Shown here in pieces: positions 8,772 through 18,956 of a stretch of 64,000 nt of DNA; position 1 is the first letter of the stretch, and each line of letters opens with the position of its first letter. Below the pieces are notes generated by a model, which saw nothing but the letters and a program-made list of their open reading frames with translations, searched no databases and was not told the DNA's origin. Position numbers and translations under genes: made by a program. The stretch is from assembly GCA_016721305.1 (NCBI GenBank), contig JADKIH010000002.1, positions 62,001-126,000 of the forward strand, given 5' to 3'. Origin of the DNA: Bacteroidota bacterium (lineage in GTDB: Bacteria; Bacteroidota; Bacteroidia; AKYH767-A; 2013-40CM-41-45).

Positions 8772-11113
8772 ATGAAGAAAACTCTCCTATTTCTGTTTAT
8801 GATTTCCTTAAGCACTTTGAAAGGATTTGCATCCTGCCAAACAGGCTTTTCAGAAATCATCGTTCAAATCACCCCCGACTCGTACCCAACAGAAACATCA
8901 TGGGCCATTTATGATAATGGCGGAACTTTGCTTGACACCGGCGCTGCTGTAGGCGATACCCTCTGCGTTCCGGTGGGTTCTTGTTGCACATTTGTTATCC
9001 ATGACTCCTACGGAGACGGCATTTTTGCTCCCGGTGGTTATTGGGTTTATGCTGATGGTGTGCTTCAGGGAACAGGTTACAACTTTGGCTATGGAACAAC
9101 TTTAGCCATCAATTGCCCGGTCGGTTCTTATTGCAACACACCGATCGTTCTGAATGGTGCAGGAACCTATACTGCTCCATTTGAAGACACATGGTATACT
9201 TATACTGCCGATTCTACCGGTACGTATAATCTTACTACTTGTGGTCTTAACACCTGCAACACTCAAATCTGGGTGTATTCAGGTTGCCCGAACATCCCGT
9301 ATCAGGATAATGCTACGGGAACTTATGCTTACAACGACGACTATCTCTGCGGTACCCAAGCCGACCTGAATGTAGTTCTTGTTGCCGGAACGACCTATAT
9401 GATTCGTATAGGTGATTTCGTAAACGATTGCACAGGTTCAATTGATTTCGCGTTGTCATATGTCGGACCGGTTCAAGGTTGCATGGATCCTGCATCTTGC
9501 AATTTCAACCCAATGGCTGTTATCGATGATGGAAGTTGCATCTACCCGCCTAGTCCACTTTGTGACGGACCGGATCTCCAAATTGATTCGATGTCGTTCC
9601 TAAACAGCCTTAGCGTACTCACGCACGTCACACAAAATTGTGATGTGAACGAAGGCTGCGTGACTGGTTATGGAACTCGCTATTGCCTGACATTCTCATC
9701 AAAAATCAACAACATCGGTACTCAGGATTTCTACATCGGTAGCCCGAATACTCAACCTGGAATGTTCAATCTGAACAACTGCCATGGTCATGCTCACTAC
9801 GAAGGTTATGGCGACTACCGTCTCTTCGACAGCAATGGTGCATTAGTTCCTGCAGGTCATAAAAACGGTTTCTGTGTAATTGACTTATGCGGACACGGAC
9901 AGTATACCTGCGGAAATATGGGTATCTCCACAAACTGCTACGATCAGTATGGTGCAGGTACACAATGCCAGTGGCTCGATATTACAGACGTACCTACCGG
10001 AGATTATCGTGTTGCCGTTATCATCAATTCAAAACACTTACCTGATGCTTTGGGTCGCTACGAAACAAACTTTGCGAACAACGCACTTCAGGTTTGTATG
10101 CATATCGAACAACATGCAACGGGAGCTCCTACTTACACCCTTCTGCCGAATTGCAGTCCATTTGTTGACTGTACAGGTATACCCGGCGGAAATGCTGAAC
10201 TCGATTGTAATGGCTTATGTAATGGCCCCGGAATCTATGGCGACATCTTCACAAATGCCATCATTGACTCCACCGACATCACAACTTACATGGATATGAT
10301 TCAAACCAACATTCCGGCGACGACATGCTATGACCTGAATGCTGATAATGAGCTTACCGTATTTGATGCAGAATTAATTAACTGGTGCCGTAACGGCAAT
10401 CCTTTGCATCCGGTGGAACGGTTCACAACCATTGTAACTTCCCTCGTAACATTACCAATCCGAATGATCTTGTAAATATTGAATTGCGCAACATCGATCT
10501 GGTAAATAAATACTTTGATGTATGGGTTACTAATCCAAATTGTAAAATTAGCGCCTTCCAATTCCAAATCAGCGGAGCTACTCTGAGTAGCGTGGTTAGT
10601 CTGAACAGTCCAATCACCTACCCTCTTGATGTACGAATCAAGACTCAGACAAATGAAGTAATTGGAATTTCAGTGCCTGACTCAATGCTTCAGCGCTCGA
10701 CCATTCCACAGCAACTTGTGCGTGTTTACTTTACTAATTTGACAGACACTATGATCTGCATTAGTGAAGTGAAGGAAATCATCAATCAGGATGCTGAGCG
10801 AACAATCGACTTTATTGTGGGCGGATGTCTTTCTACAACTACGACGGATATCAGTTCACCTGTTTCATCATCTGAGTTTGTTATCATCCCGAATCCTGCC
10901 AGTGATCGTTCTTTTATCCACGTTTCAGGCGGATCTAAATCGGTAGCCGATTTCATTATCACTGATTCACAAGGAAGATTGGTAAAAGTTCCGATTCAAT
11001 CGGTACGCGATGACTGGTATGAAATGGACCTAAAGGGACTTTCAACAGGAATCTATTTCATCATTCGTCATTCTGCCTCAGGCAATGATGCGGTGAGAAT
11101 GGTTAAATATTAA
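8772..11113 (+). CDS. T9SS-exported lysyl-oxidase-like protein, one frameshift
   Basis: An exported protein of about 780 residues. In order: signal peptide (to about residue 20); a domain with GDGIFAPGGYW; a Cys-rich pre-peptidase-like region; a GCMDPASCNFNP...DDGSC insert often seen in T9SS cargo; and a lysyl-oxidase-type copper domain (about residues 265-450). The last has the CHGHAHYEGYGDYRL ligand stretch and a GHKNGFC segment. Next come a dockerin-like region with two Asp-rich loops (about 475-550) and a C-terminal T9SS type A sorting domain (IIPNPASDRSFIHV ... GIYFI). The frame changes at about 10412, where CCGG instead of CCGGG breaks HPGGTVHNH. The lysyl-oxidase fold suggests copper-dependent amine oxidation or cross-linking at the cell surface, but activity is inferred. 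Clean terminators flank it, so it is probably monocistronic. Confidence 0.8.
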
Positions 11114-11140
11114 TCGAATACACATATACACGAAAAAAGA

Positions 11141-11167
11141 AAAGGCTGCTCAATTTGAGCAGCCTTT
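11141..11167. terminator. Bidirectional terminator between convergent genes
   Basis: An 11-bp stem (AAAGGCTGCTC / GAGCAGCCTTT) with a 5-base loop, an A-rich run to the left and T-rich bases to the right. It separates the T9SS gene (+) from dnaK (-). Confidence 0.75.
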
Positions 11168-11246
11168 CTTATTTAAGAAAAATAACGAAGAGGGATTTTA
11201 CTTTATTAATCAACTAACAACTTAACCTTCCCCTCTTCTATGCTTG

Positions 11247-13159
11247 TTATTTCTTGTCTTCTTTCACTTCTTCAAAATCTACATCGGTAACTTCAGCATC
11301 ATTCTTAGCTTCAGCACCCGGAGCTGATTGCTCCTGACCGCCGGGCTGTCCGGCATTCTGAGTCGCTTTGTACATTTCTTCCGAAGCTGCCTGCCATGCT
11401 GTGTTTAATGAAGCAAGAGCCGTATCAATCTTCGTCAGATCGCGTTCTTTGTGTGCGTCTTTCAACTCACTCAAAGCTTTCTGAATGGCTTCTTTATTAC
11501 CTGCAGAAAGTTTATCGCCGTACTCTTTCAATTGCTTCTCAGTCTGGAAGATCATTCCATCGGCCTGATTCACTTTTTCAGTCTCTTCTTTTGCCTTACG
11601 ATCTGCTTCTGCATTTGCTTCTGCTTCTGCTTTCATTTTCTTGATTTCGTCGTCGCTTAAGCCTGAAGAAGCTTCGATACGGATATTCTGAGATTTACCT
11701 GTTGCTTTATCTTTGGCAGTTACGTTAAGGATACCATTTGCATCGATATCAAAGATTACTTCGATCTGTGGTACTCAGCGTGGTGCAGGTGAAATTCCGT
11801 CGAGGTGGAAACGACCGATTGTACGGTTGTCTTTCGCCATCGGGCGTTCGCCTTGAAGAATGTGAATTTCAACGGAAGGCTGATTATCGGAAGCCGTGCT
11901 GAAAGTCTCGCTCTTCTTAGTAGGAATAGTTGTATTTGATTCGATCAAACGAGTCATCACACCACCCATTGTTTCGATACCTAATGAAAGAGGCGTTACG
12001 TCGAGAAGAAGTACATCTTTTACTTCACCTGTCAATACAGCACCCTGGATAGCGGCACCGATTGCTACTACTTCATCCGGATTCACACCTTTGTGAGGCG
12101 CTTTGCCGAAGAACTTCTCAACCAATTGCTGAATGGCAGGAATACGTGTTGATCCTCCTACGAGAATTACTTCATCAATATCAGAAGCATTCAAACCTGC
12201 ATCTGCCATCGCTTTTTTGCAAGGCTCAAGAGTACGTTGAATCAAATCATCGCACAATTGCTCGAACTTGGCACGAGTGAAAGTCTTTACAAGGTGTTTT
12301 GGGATTCCATCAACCGGCATGATGTAAGGCAGGTTGATTTCTGTTTGAGTTGAACTTGACAATTCAATCTTTGCTTTTTCTGCAGCTTCTTTCAAACGCT
12401 GAAGAGCCATCGGATCTTTACGAAGATCGATGCCTTCGTCAGACTTAAACTCATCTGCTAACCAGTCGATGATTTTTTGATCGAAATCATCACCACCTAA
12501 GTGTGTATCTCCGTTAGTCGACTTTACTTCGAATACTCCGTCTCCCAATTCAAGGATAGACACGTCGAACGTACCGCCACCTAAGTCGAATACAGCTACT
12601 TTTTCTTCTTTTTTATCTTTATCCAAACCATACGCAAGCGAAGCTGCCGTTGGCTCGTTGATGATACGTAATACTTTCAAACCCGCAATTTCACCGGCTT
12701 CTTTGGTAGCCTGACGCTGCTGTCGTTAAAGTAAGCAGGAACAGTGATAACTGCTTCGGTAACTTCATAACCCAGATAATCTTCAGCAGTCTTCTTCATT
12801 TTTTGAAGAACGAGAGCAGAGATTTCCTGAGGTGTATACATGCGATCTTTAATTTTTACACGCGGAGTGTTATTGTCGCCCTTTACTACTTCATAAGGAA
12901 CACGATCTTTTTCCTTCGATGCATGATCGAAAGTCTCTCCCATGAAACGCTTGATTGAAGAAATGGTGTTCTTAGGATTAGTGATCGCCTGACGTTTGGC
13001 AGGGTCACCTACTTTGCGTTCTCCATTGTCGAGGAACGCAACAATTGAAGGTGTCGTACGACGACCCTCGCTGTTAGGAATTACAACAGGCTCGTTACCT
13101 TCCATAACGGCAACACAGCTGTTAGTGGTTCCCAAGTCAATTCCGATTACTTTTCTCAT
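11247..13159 (-). CDS. dnaK: Molecular chaperone DnaK (Hsp70), one frameshift and one in-frame TGA
   Basis: Hsp70 binds exposed hydrophobic peptide in the cytoplasm under ATP control. The start MRKVIGIDLGTTNSCVAV is the phosphate-1 motif. IINEPTAASLAYG, VFDLGGGTFDVS and VGGSTRIP follow, then the substrate-binding domain and an acidic tail ending DVDFEEVKEDKK. Two defects are visible. A base is missing near 12719 (CAGC instead of CCAGC, breaking NDSQRQATK). An in-frame TGA stands where Gly of GISPAPRGVPQIEV is expected (GGA to TGA, about 11774-11776). Repaired, the protein is about 637 residues, normal for DnaK. An essential single-copy chaperone is unlikely to be truly broken twice, so sequence error is the simplest reading. 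A palindrome lies upstream at 13195. Confidence 0.93.
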
Positions 13160-13194
13160 TTTTATAGTTGGTGTTTAATTTCTTGATAATAATA

Positions 13195-13210
13195 GACAAC
13201 CGCAGTTGTC
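13195..13210. promoter_or_regulatory. Palindrome in the dnaK upstream region
   Basis: GACAAC-CGCA-GTTGTC is a perfect 6-bp inverted repeat with a 4-base spacer, 36 bp upstream of the dnaK start. It could be an operator for a heat-shock regulator. It is not the CIRCE element. No -7 box of the TAnnTTTG type is clear here. Confidence 0.3.
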
Positions 13211-13379
13211 AATCTTAATGCCATGAGAAATTAGGCAGAAAAAATGGCAGATATTGAAAAAAGCTCGAATTTATGCCAAAAATAAGGTGACAAAAGGTCA
13301 TTTTTATAATAATGTCACGCCAAATCGTGCTGACTTTCTGCTCTGAAAATCGGCTTGCTTTCCTAATCCTAAAAGGAGA

Positions 13380-14381
13380 TTAAAACTCAAAATTGAGATC
13401 GCGGACGTAGGAGATCGTATCGAACGACAATTGTGTATTGTGGTTCGGGAAACGGTACTCACTATGCAATACACGGCTGGAAAAAAGACCTAATCCATTC
13501 TGAACCGTGGTAAACATCGGTCTGTCCTGGACTACGCCTGAAGTTGGAGTATTCAATTGAATGTAGGTTTGCAAGTCTTCGCTTCCGGCAATTAAAATGT
13601 ATTCGAACGGGAATTTTGCCAGTGTAAGACTATCGCAACGGCGCGTATAGCCCGGTCTGACAGGAATGTTCGTGCCCAGCATCTGGAAGAAATTGTACTT
13701 ATAAAATTTATAAGGAACAACTGATGAACTTAGATCTTTGTCTTCAAAATTCCAGTCAACGTACTTTTCTGTTGATACTCCATTGGGATCGATATCGCGG
13801 TAATGAAAACGAATGATCATATCCACAAAAGCGGAATTAGCTCCGGCATCAAAATTCACAATTGTCGGCGCAGGATACGAAGAAACCAAGTCAATTGAAT
13901 CGCTAGGCGTCGGTGAATTTACATGAACATCTCTAACGATTTTTGTCTTAGAGTACGCCTTCTCCCCTGTTTGTTTATTCGTTACAACAATGCGATACTC
14001 ACTACCATCCTGAAGAATTGGTACGTTAGTCTTGTAAAGAATCTGAAACGGGTACGAAAAAGCCCCTGAGTCACGGTCAATTTCCGTGGTTCTAACCATA
14101 GTTACAGAGTCTTCAAAACCACCTGCATACCATCGCTCCAGTTTAACATCCAGAATATCGGCATAGTAACTGGAGTCGGCCACTTGTGCCATTTGATACA
14201 CATTTCCTTCCCCTAAAAAAGCTTTGGTTACGCGTACATAATTAACTGAATCTAACGGATCTAAGAGTCCGTTGATGACAATTACTTCTTTATATGGCGC
14301 AATCACATCAAAATCGGTTGAACAGCCGAAGGTGATCGAGAAAAGGCAGAAAGCGATGGCGGATCTGAGTAAATTTTTCAT
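13380..14381 (-). CDS. Exported lipoprotein, DUF4249-like
   Basis: A 333-residue predicted lipoprotein. From the ATG at 14381 the leader reads MKNLLRSAIAFCLFSITFGC, giving a lipobox Cys at residue 20. An ATG 33 bp further upstream is in frame but would bury the signal. A TAnnTTTG-like box ends 6 bp before 14381, which also supports this start. The body has alternating beta-strand character (KEVIVINGLLDP, EYRIVVTNKQTGEKAYSKT). It resembles the DUF4249 type of Bacteroidota lipoproteins, but I am not certain of the family. Function is unknown; the location is probably the periplasm or outer membrane. Confidence 0.65.
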   Translation of the reverse strand: MKNLLRSAIAFCLFSITFGCSTDFDVIAPYKEVIVINGLLDPLDSVNYVRVTKAFLGEGNVYQMAQVADSSYYADILDVKLERWYAGGFEDSVTMVRTTEIDRDSGAFSYPFQILYKTNVPILQDGSEYRIVVTNKQTGEKAYSKTKIVRDVHVNSPTPSDSIDLVSSYPAPTIVNFDAGANSAFVDMIIRFHYRDIDPNGVSTEKYVDWNFEDKDLSSSVVPYKFYKYNFFQMLGTNIPVRPGYTRRCDSLTLAKFPFEYILIAGSEDLQTYIQLNTPTSGVVQDRPMFTTVQNGLGLFSSRVLHSEYRFPNHNTQLSFDTISYVRDLNFEF

Positions 14382-14386
14382 TGATG

Positions 14387-14394
14387 CAAATCTA
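14387..14394 (-). promoter_or_regulatory. -7 box of the lipoprotein gene
   Basis: On the minus strand this reads TAGATTTG, an exact TAnnTTTG match, ending 6 bp before the chosen ATG at 14381. The transcript would start at or next to the start codon. No clear -33 TTTG is seen. Confidence 0.4.
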
Positions 14395-14426
14395 TATTTT
14401 TTTTCAGTATTCATTTATCTTATTTG

Positions 14427-14434
14427 TAGCTTTG
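14427..14434 (+). promoter_or_regulatory. -7 box of panB
   Basis: TAGCTTTG matches TAnnTTTG exactly and lies 70 bp upstream of the panB start. It is arranged divergently from the lipoprotein promoter 33 bp away. The -33 element is not clear. Confidence 0.4.
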
Positions 14435-14503
14435 AAGGCAAACCTTAACATTTGGCTGACCAATCCGGGTTGCCAAACTTAAGATCCCCTTATTCTGCCG
14501 CCT

Positions 14504-15322
14504 ATGTCAGTCGCTAAGAACGAAGATAAAAAAGTCACCACCCATACTCTTCAGGAGATGAAAAAGCGTGGCGAGAAAATCAGTATGCTTACAGCCTACG
14601 ATTATTCACTTGCCCGCATACTGGACGATGCCGGCATCGATGTACTTCTAGTTGGTGATTCGGCTTCGAACGTTATGGCCGGACATGAAACGACGCTTCC
14701 AATTACACTCGATCAAATGATCTATCACGCTTCGGCAGTGGTACGTGCTGTCAAACGCACATTGGTGGTTGTTGACTTGCCATTCGGCTCTTATCAGGGA
14801 AACTCAAAGGAAGCTTTGAATTCCTCTATCCGAATCATGAAAGAATCGGGCGCTCATGCCGTAAAGATGGAAGGTGGACGTGAGGTGAAAGATTCGATTG
14901 AACGTATTCTCTCTGCCGGTGTGCCTGTAATGGGTCATTTAGGCCTTACACCGCAGTCAATCTATAAGTTCGGAACATATGTCGTAAGAGCTAAAGAAGA
15001 CGCTGAGGCAGCTCGCTTGCTTGAGGATGCTCACATCCTTGCCGAAAGTGGTTGCTTTGCCCTGGTACTCGAAAAAATTCCTGCTCATCTGGCAGCAAAA
15101 GTTGCAGCTGAAATCAAGATTCCGGTCATTGGAATCGGTGCAGGTGGCGGAGTCGATGGACAAGTTCTCGTTCTGCATGATATGCTTGGCATTACTCACG
15201 AATTCAATCCTCGCTTCCTTCGCCGCTATATGAATCTGTATGACGAAATAAAAAAGGCTACAGAGAACTATATCAGCGACGTCAAAAAGCGCGATTTCCC
15301 GAACGAAAAAGAACAATACTAA
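14504..15322 (+). CDS. panB: 3-methyl-2-oxobutanoate hydroxymethyltransferase
   Basis: PanB adds a hydroxymethyl group from methylenetetrahydrofolate to 2-oxoisovalerate, the first step towards pantothenate and CoA. The protein has 272 residues, the normal length. Recognisable conserved stretches are MLTAYDYSLARILDDAGID, LLVGDSASNVMAGHETT (Mg/substrate site), VKMEGG, VMGHLGLTPQS and IPVIGIGAGGGVDGQVLV. The fold is a TIM barrel acting in the cytoplasm. The gene is complete, and no other pan gene is adjacent. Confidence 0.95.
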   Translation: MSVAKNEDKKVTTHTLQEMKKRGEKISMLTAYDYSLARILDDAGIDVLLVGDSASNVMAGHETTLPITLDQMIYHASAVVRAVKRTLVVVDLPFGSYQGNSKEALNSSIRIMKESGAHAVKMEGGREVKDSIERILSAGVPVMGHLGLTPQSIYKFGTYVVRAKEDAEAARLLEDAHILAESGCFALVLEKIPAHLAAKVAAEIKIPVIGIGAGGGVDGQVLVLHDMLGITHEFNPRFLRRYMNLYDEIKKATENYISDVKKRDFPNEKEQY

Positions 15323-15407
15323 GAATCACCATAAAGTGTAATATTCCTGCAAGATCTTCAGGCATTTTACCTCCCTTTTTCCGTCTACCGATGTATTTTT
15401 CGGGACT

Positions 15408-16154
15408 ATGGAAAATCATTCAATAAACGCGAATAACTCCCCTGCGATCCAGGAAGTCGATATGCACGCACCTGAAATTTTGTACGAAGACAATCACCTT
15501 ATTGCCGTCAATAAAAAACCCGGCGATATTGTTCAGGGCGACAAAACGGGCGACACTCCGATGAGTGATCACTTGAAGCAATACATCAAAGATAAATTCA
15601 ACAAACCGGGCGCGGTATTTTTAGGTGTCGTACACCGCATCGATCGCCCTGTTAGCGGTGTCGTTATTTTTGCTCGTACCAGCAAGTCGCTCGCACGAAT
15701 GAATGAATTCTTTCGCGAGAAAAAAGTCCACAAAACATATTGGGCCGTTGTTAAAAATCGTCCGCCGGAAGATCGTGGCACATTGATCCACTATCTGAAA
15801 AAAGACGAAGCCAAAAATAAAAGCAAAGCTTACGATTCGGAAGTACCGGGATCATCTCGCTCATGGCTCGACTATAAAGTGATCGGCAAATCAGACAATT
15901 ACTATTTGCTTGAAATCACTCCACATACAGGACGTCATCATCAGATCCGCGTACAACTTGCCAGCATCGGTTGCCCGATTAAAGGCGATGTGAAATACGG
16001 AGCCGATCGTACCAACGAAAATGGTTCAATCCACTTACACGCCCGTCATATCCGTTTTACTCACCCGGTGAAAAAGGAAGAAATTCATATCACTGCTCCG
16101 GTGCCGAATGATACGGTTTGGAAGTTTTTTGAGAAGCAGGATAGGATGCACTAG
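15408..16154 (+). CDS. RluA-family RNA pseudouridine synthase
   Basis: A 248-residue enzyme that isomerises uridine to pseudouridine in rRNA or tRNA. The catalytic motif HRIDRPVSG (Asp nucleophile) lies at about residues 79-87. TGRHHQIRVQLASIG and HARHIRFTHP are the other family signatures. There is no S4 domain. The exact target base cannot be assigned. A degenerate -7 box (TATTTTTC at 15394-15401) ends 6 bp before the ATG at 15408; an alternative in-frame ATG is at 15462. The stop codon TAG is the first three bases of a heptanucleotide array. Confidence 0.9.
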   Translation: MENHSINANNSPAIQEVDMHAPEILYEDNHLIAVNKKPGDIVQGDKTGDTPMSDHLKQYIKDKFNKPGAVFLGVVHRIDRPVSGVVIFARTSKSLARMNEFFREKKVHKTYWAVVKNRPPEDRGTLIHYLKKDEAKNKSKAYDSEVPGSSRSWLDYKVIGKSDNYYLLEITPHTGRHHQIRVQLASIGCPIKGDVKYGADRTNENGSIHLHARHIRFTHPVKKEEIHITAPVPNDTVWKFFEKQDRMH

Positions 16155-16210
16155 AATTTAGAATTTAGAATTTAGAATTTAGAATTTAGAATTCTAAATT
16201 TTGAATTGGC
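16152..16210. repeat. Heptanucleotide array TAGAATT x6 with inverted tail
   Basis: Six perfect copies of TAGAATT run from 16152 to 16193. An inverted, less exact segment (CTAAATTTTGAATT) follows, so the end can fold back. The first three bases are the RluA-family gene's stop codon. It fills the space to the convergent BT_3928-family gene and may act as a weak bidirectional terminator. Confidence 0.85.
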
Positions 16211-16226
16211 TTCCTTAACTCTGATG

Positions 16227-17340
16227 TTATTTCAAAAGCTTTTTAACTTCATCAAACGTCGGAAAATCGTTGTGATGCCACATGGCTTTCACTACACCTT
16301 TTTGTAAAAGCATCAGACCCGGATTGGAACGGATCATTGTTTTGAGAGTGGTTTGATCGGTTGTATAGTATTCGAACATCGAATTATGCTTGTGACGGAA
16401 TTCATCGACTTCCTTCGAACCTGATGACGTAAGACCGATAAACTCGATGCCTTGTTTCTGGCAAAGAGCTACGAAATCGTTTATTTGTCCCTGAACATCT
16501 TCATCGGCATGCGTAATATCGTACGAAACCAAAAGGAAGATATTAGGCTGACTTAATACGTCTTCGTAATGTCGGAACCATCAACCAGTAATACCGAAGT
16601 CGTGAATGGCAGGATGATCACCTTCTACCAGCACTTTGTCGGTACGATCGATAAACTTATAAGTTGAATCAACTTTTCCAAGCTCATCTTGTTTGAGCTC
16701 GATTTTCTTGCCGTCTTTTTCATAGATAAAAACCATCTCCACCACTTCTTTCTTAGCCCCCGGAGGAAGCTTCATGCCTTCCGGAATGCTCTTGCCTACT
16801 GCATATGGGCGGAAATCGATGTATGGCAAATGCGCGTAACACACCATCGAAAAGGTAAAGGAAGCGACAAAACCAAGGTACGCAAGCCATGTTGAAGCCT
16901 TATCTCCAAAGAGAGGCTTGATTAGATTCCTTCCTGCAAAAATCCAGATGATAAAGAATAGTAAGATTATATCCTTCATGAATGACTGAAACGGTTCCAG
17001 ATGTAAGGCGTCGCCGAAGCAGCCACAATCCTTCACAACATCAAACTTCCAGGAATAGAATGTCAGGAAGGTAAAGAATACTATCATGAGCAATAACGAC
17101 CATGCTGTAAATTTCATCTTCGCTCCCAGCAATAGTGCTATACCTAATCCGATTTCAAAAGCACAGATTCCGATGGCAAGCCACAAAGAAGCAGATGACA
17201 ACCACTCCATGAAACACGGTAAAGTATTCATCAAGCTTGTAAGAAAAACCAAGCGGGTCGTTCGCTTTGATGAACCCCGAGATGATGAATAACACACCTA
17301 CAAAAACCCTTGATATTTGAGCAAGAACTTTTAGCAGCAT
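16227..17340 (-). CDS. BT_3928-family DoxX-like membrane protein with thioredoxin-like C-terminus, frameshifted
   Basis: The N-terminal part (SGFIKANDPLGFSYKLDEYF) and four membrane helices belong to the DoxX-like BT_3928 family of Bacteroidota. A DCGCFGDA motif sits after the third helix, as in MauE/DoxX-type proteins. The C-terminal ~100 residues look like a thioredoxin fold (LLVSYDITHAD...GLMLLQKG) without a CxxC. The frame changes at about 17215 (between YFTVF and MEWLS). A pair of compensating indels at about 16560-16580 creates the apparent stop after DFGITG. Repaired, the protein is about 370 residues. A role in envelope redox chemistry is an inference. From general knowledge its neighbours DUF1599 and folP are typical company for this family. 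Confidence 0.75.
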
Positions 17341-17426
17341 AAATGAATGAGTTTTAGTTATAGATTATTGTATGAGATTTTTAAATCAAATACACTTCGG
17401 ATTTAAATCAACTTTATTGAAAAGCG

Positions 17427-18011
17427 TTAAGATTCGCTTTCCATTTTGATCAGGGCAAAGACGGCATAATTAATTATGTCGTAGTAATTTGCTGAAACAC
17501 CTTCACTCACGATTGTGCTTCCTTTATTATCTTCTATCTGTTTAATTCGAAGAAGTTTCATCAGGATTAAGTCAGTCATCGAACTGGTGCGCATTCCTCT
17601 CCAAGCCTCGCCGTAATCGTGATTTTTGTTTTCCATTAAGCTCTTCGATTCTTTCACATGAAAATCGAAGTGGCGGACAACTTCCGGTTCCGACATTTCC
17701 AGATTCTGCTCATTGCCCATTTCGATTTGAATTAAGGCAATCACGCAATAATTGATGATCCCTACGAATTCGCCATCGATACCCTCGTCAATTCTCTGAG
17801 TACCTTTTTCTTCGATACTGCGGATGCGCTGTGCTTTGATGTAAATCTGGTCAGTTATCGAACTGACTCTGAGAATACGCCATGCCGTACCGTAATCCTG
17901 CATTTTCTTCAAAAAGAGTTCTTTGCAGCGGGTAATTATCTGATCGTAGTGTTGTGAAGTACTTAATGCCATATTTTCTGCCGGCATTTTAATAGCTGGC
18001 GCTGATTCCAT
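17427..18011 (-). CDS. DUF1599-domain protein with two internal repeats
   Basis: This 194-residue protein is built of two related halves. Each contains a DYGxAWRxxRxSSxTD motif (about residues 39-55 and 130-146) and ends in an IINYxVxALIxxE segment. This is the DUF1599 (nucleotide-modification-associated domain 1) family. Biochemical function is unknown to me. It is transcribed divergently from folP with 75 bp between starts, an arrangement common in Bacteroidota. No signal peptide is present. A single-copy ancestor with internal duplication is evident. Confidence 0.85.
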   Translation of the reverse strand: MESAPAIKMPAENMALSTSQHYDQIITRCKELFLKKMQDYGTAWRILRVSSITDQIYIKAQRIRSIEEKGTQRIDEGIDGEFVGIINYCVIALIQIEMGNEQNLEMSEPEVVRHFDFHVKESKSLMENKNHDYGEAWRGMRTSSMTDLILMKLLRIKQIEDNKGSTIVSEGVSANYYDIINYAVFALIKMESES

Positions 18012-18086
18012 CTGTAATGTTTATTTTCGTGTCCGAATCACCGAATTTCCATGAATTTCAGACCCGCCGAAGATACGTCTTTTCAC

Positions 18087-18916
18087 ATGAAGTATAGCAA
18101 CTGCCTTGGAAGGGCCTTGGATTTATCAACACCGCCGTCATGGGTATCCTGAATTTCACGCCGGATTCATTTTTCGACGGTGGAAAATGGAATGAAGTGA
18201 AAGCTGCGCTTAATCAAGCCGAAAAGATGCTGGCTGAAGGTGCTGCCATTATCGATATCGGCGGACAATCGACCCGACCCGGCGCGGAATTTCTGGATGC
18301 CGAAACCGAATGGAAACGCATTGCTCCTTCCCTTCAGTCCATTTGTAAAGCATTCCCGGAAGCGATCATCTCCGTCGACACTTTCCACTCGTCTGTCGCA
18401 AGCAGAGCGGTCGATTCAGGCGCAAGAATGATCAACGACATTTCCGGCGGCTCGCTCGATGCTGAGATGTTTGCAACCATAGCACGATTGAAAGTCCCCT
18501 ATGTACTGATGCATATGCAAGGCACTCCTGCTACTATGCAGAAAAACCCGAGCTACGAAAATGTGGTAAGTGAGCTCATTGATTTTTTTTCCGAAAAAAT
18601 TGCTGCCTTGAAATTACTCGGTGCTGAAAATATCATTCTTGACCCCGGTTTTGGTTTCGGAAAAACTGTCGAGCACAATTATTCACTCCTTAAAACCCTT
18701 AACGCTTTTCAACTTTTCAAAAAACCGGTTCTGGCCGGGTTAAGCCGTAAATCAATGGTCACGAAAGTGCTCAATGTGAAACCCGAAGAGGCTTTGAACG
18801 GAACAAGTGCGCTGAATGTCATCGCACTATTAAACGGCGCTTCTATACTTCGTGTGCACGATGTTATTCAGGCACGGCAGGTGATAACTCTGCTAAACAC
18901 CTATTCGAACGTCTGA
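18087..18916 (+). CDS. folP: Dihydropteroate synthase, N-terminal frameshift
   Basis: FolP condenses p-aminobenzoate with hydroxymethyl-dihydropterin diphosphate in folate synthesis. Conserved blocks are MGILNFTPDSFFDGG, IDIGGQSTRPGA, INDISGG, LMHMQGTPATMQ, DPGFGFGKT and GLSRKS, all of the TIM-barrel pterin-binding type. The start is taken at ATG 18087. From there the reading MKYSNCLGRALDLSTP joins the main frame only if one G is restored near 18130 (CCGCCG for CCGGCCG), giving STPAVMGIL. Starting at the internal ATG 18140 would lose the first beta strand. The diadenylate cyclase gene follows 40 bp downstream and is probably cotranscribed. Confidence 0.92.
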
Positions 18917-18956
18917 TATTTTTTTGGTACTTTGTCCATCATCACCAAATAAATAA

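Noticed and set aside
11247..13159. TGA recoded as glycine (as in some candidate phyla)
   Set aside because: TGA ends many genes here at sensible positions (for example ogt, tsaE's partner, the M14 gene), and the other in-frame stops are TAA and TAG.
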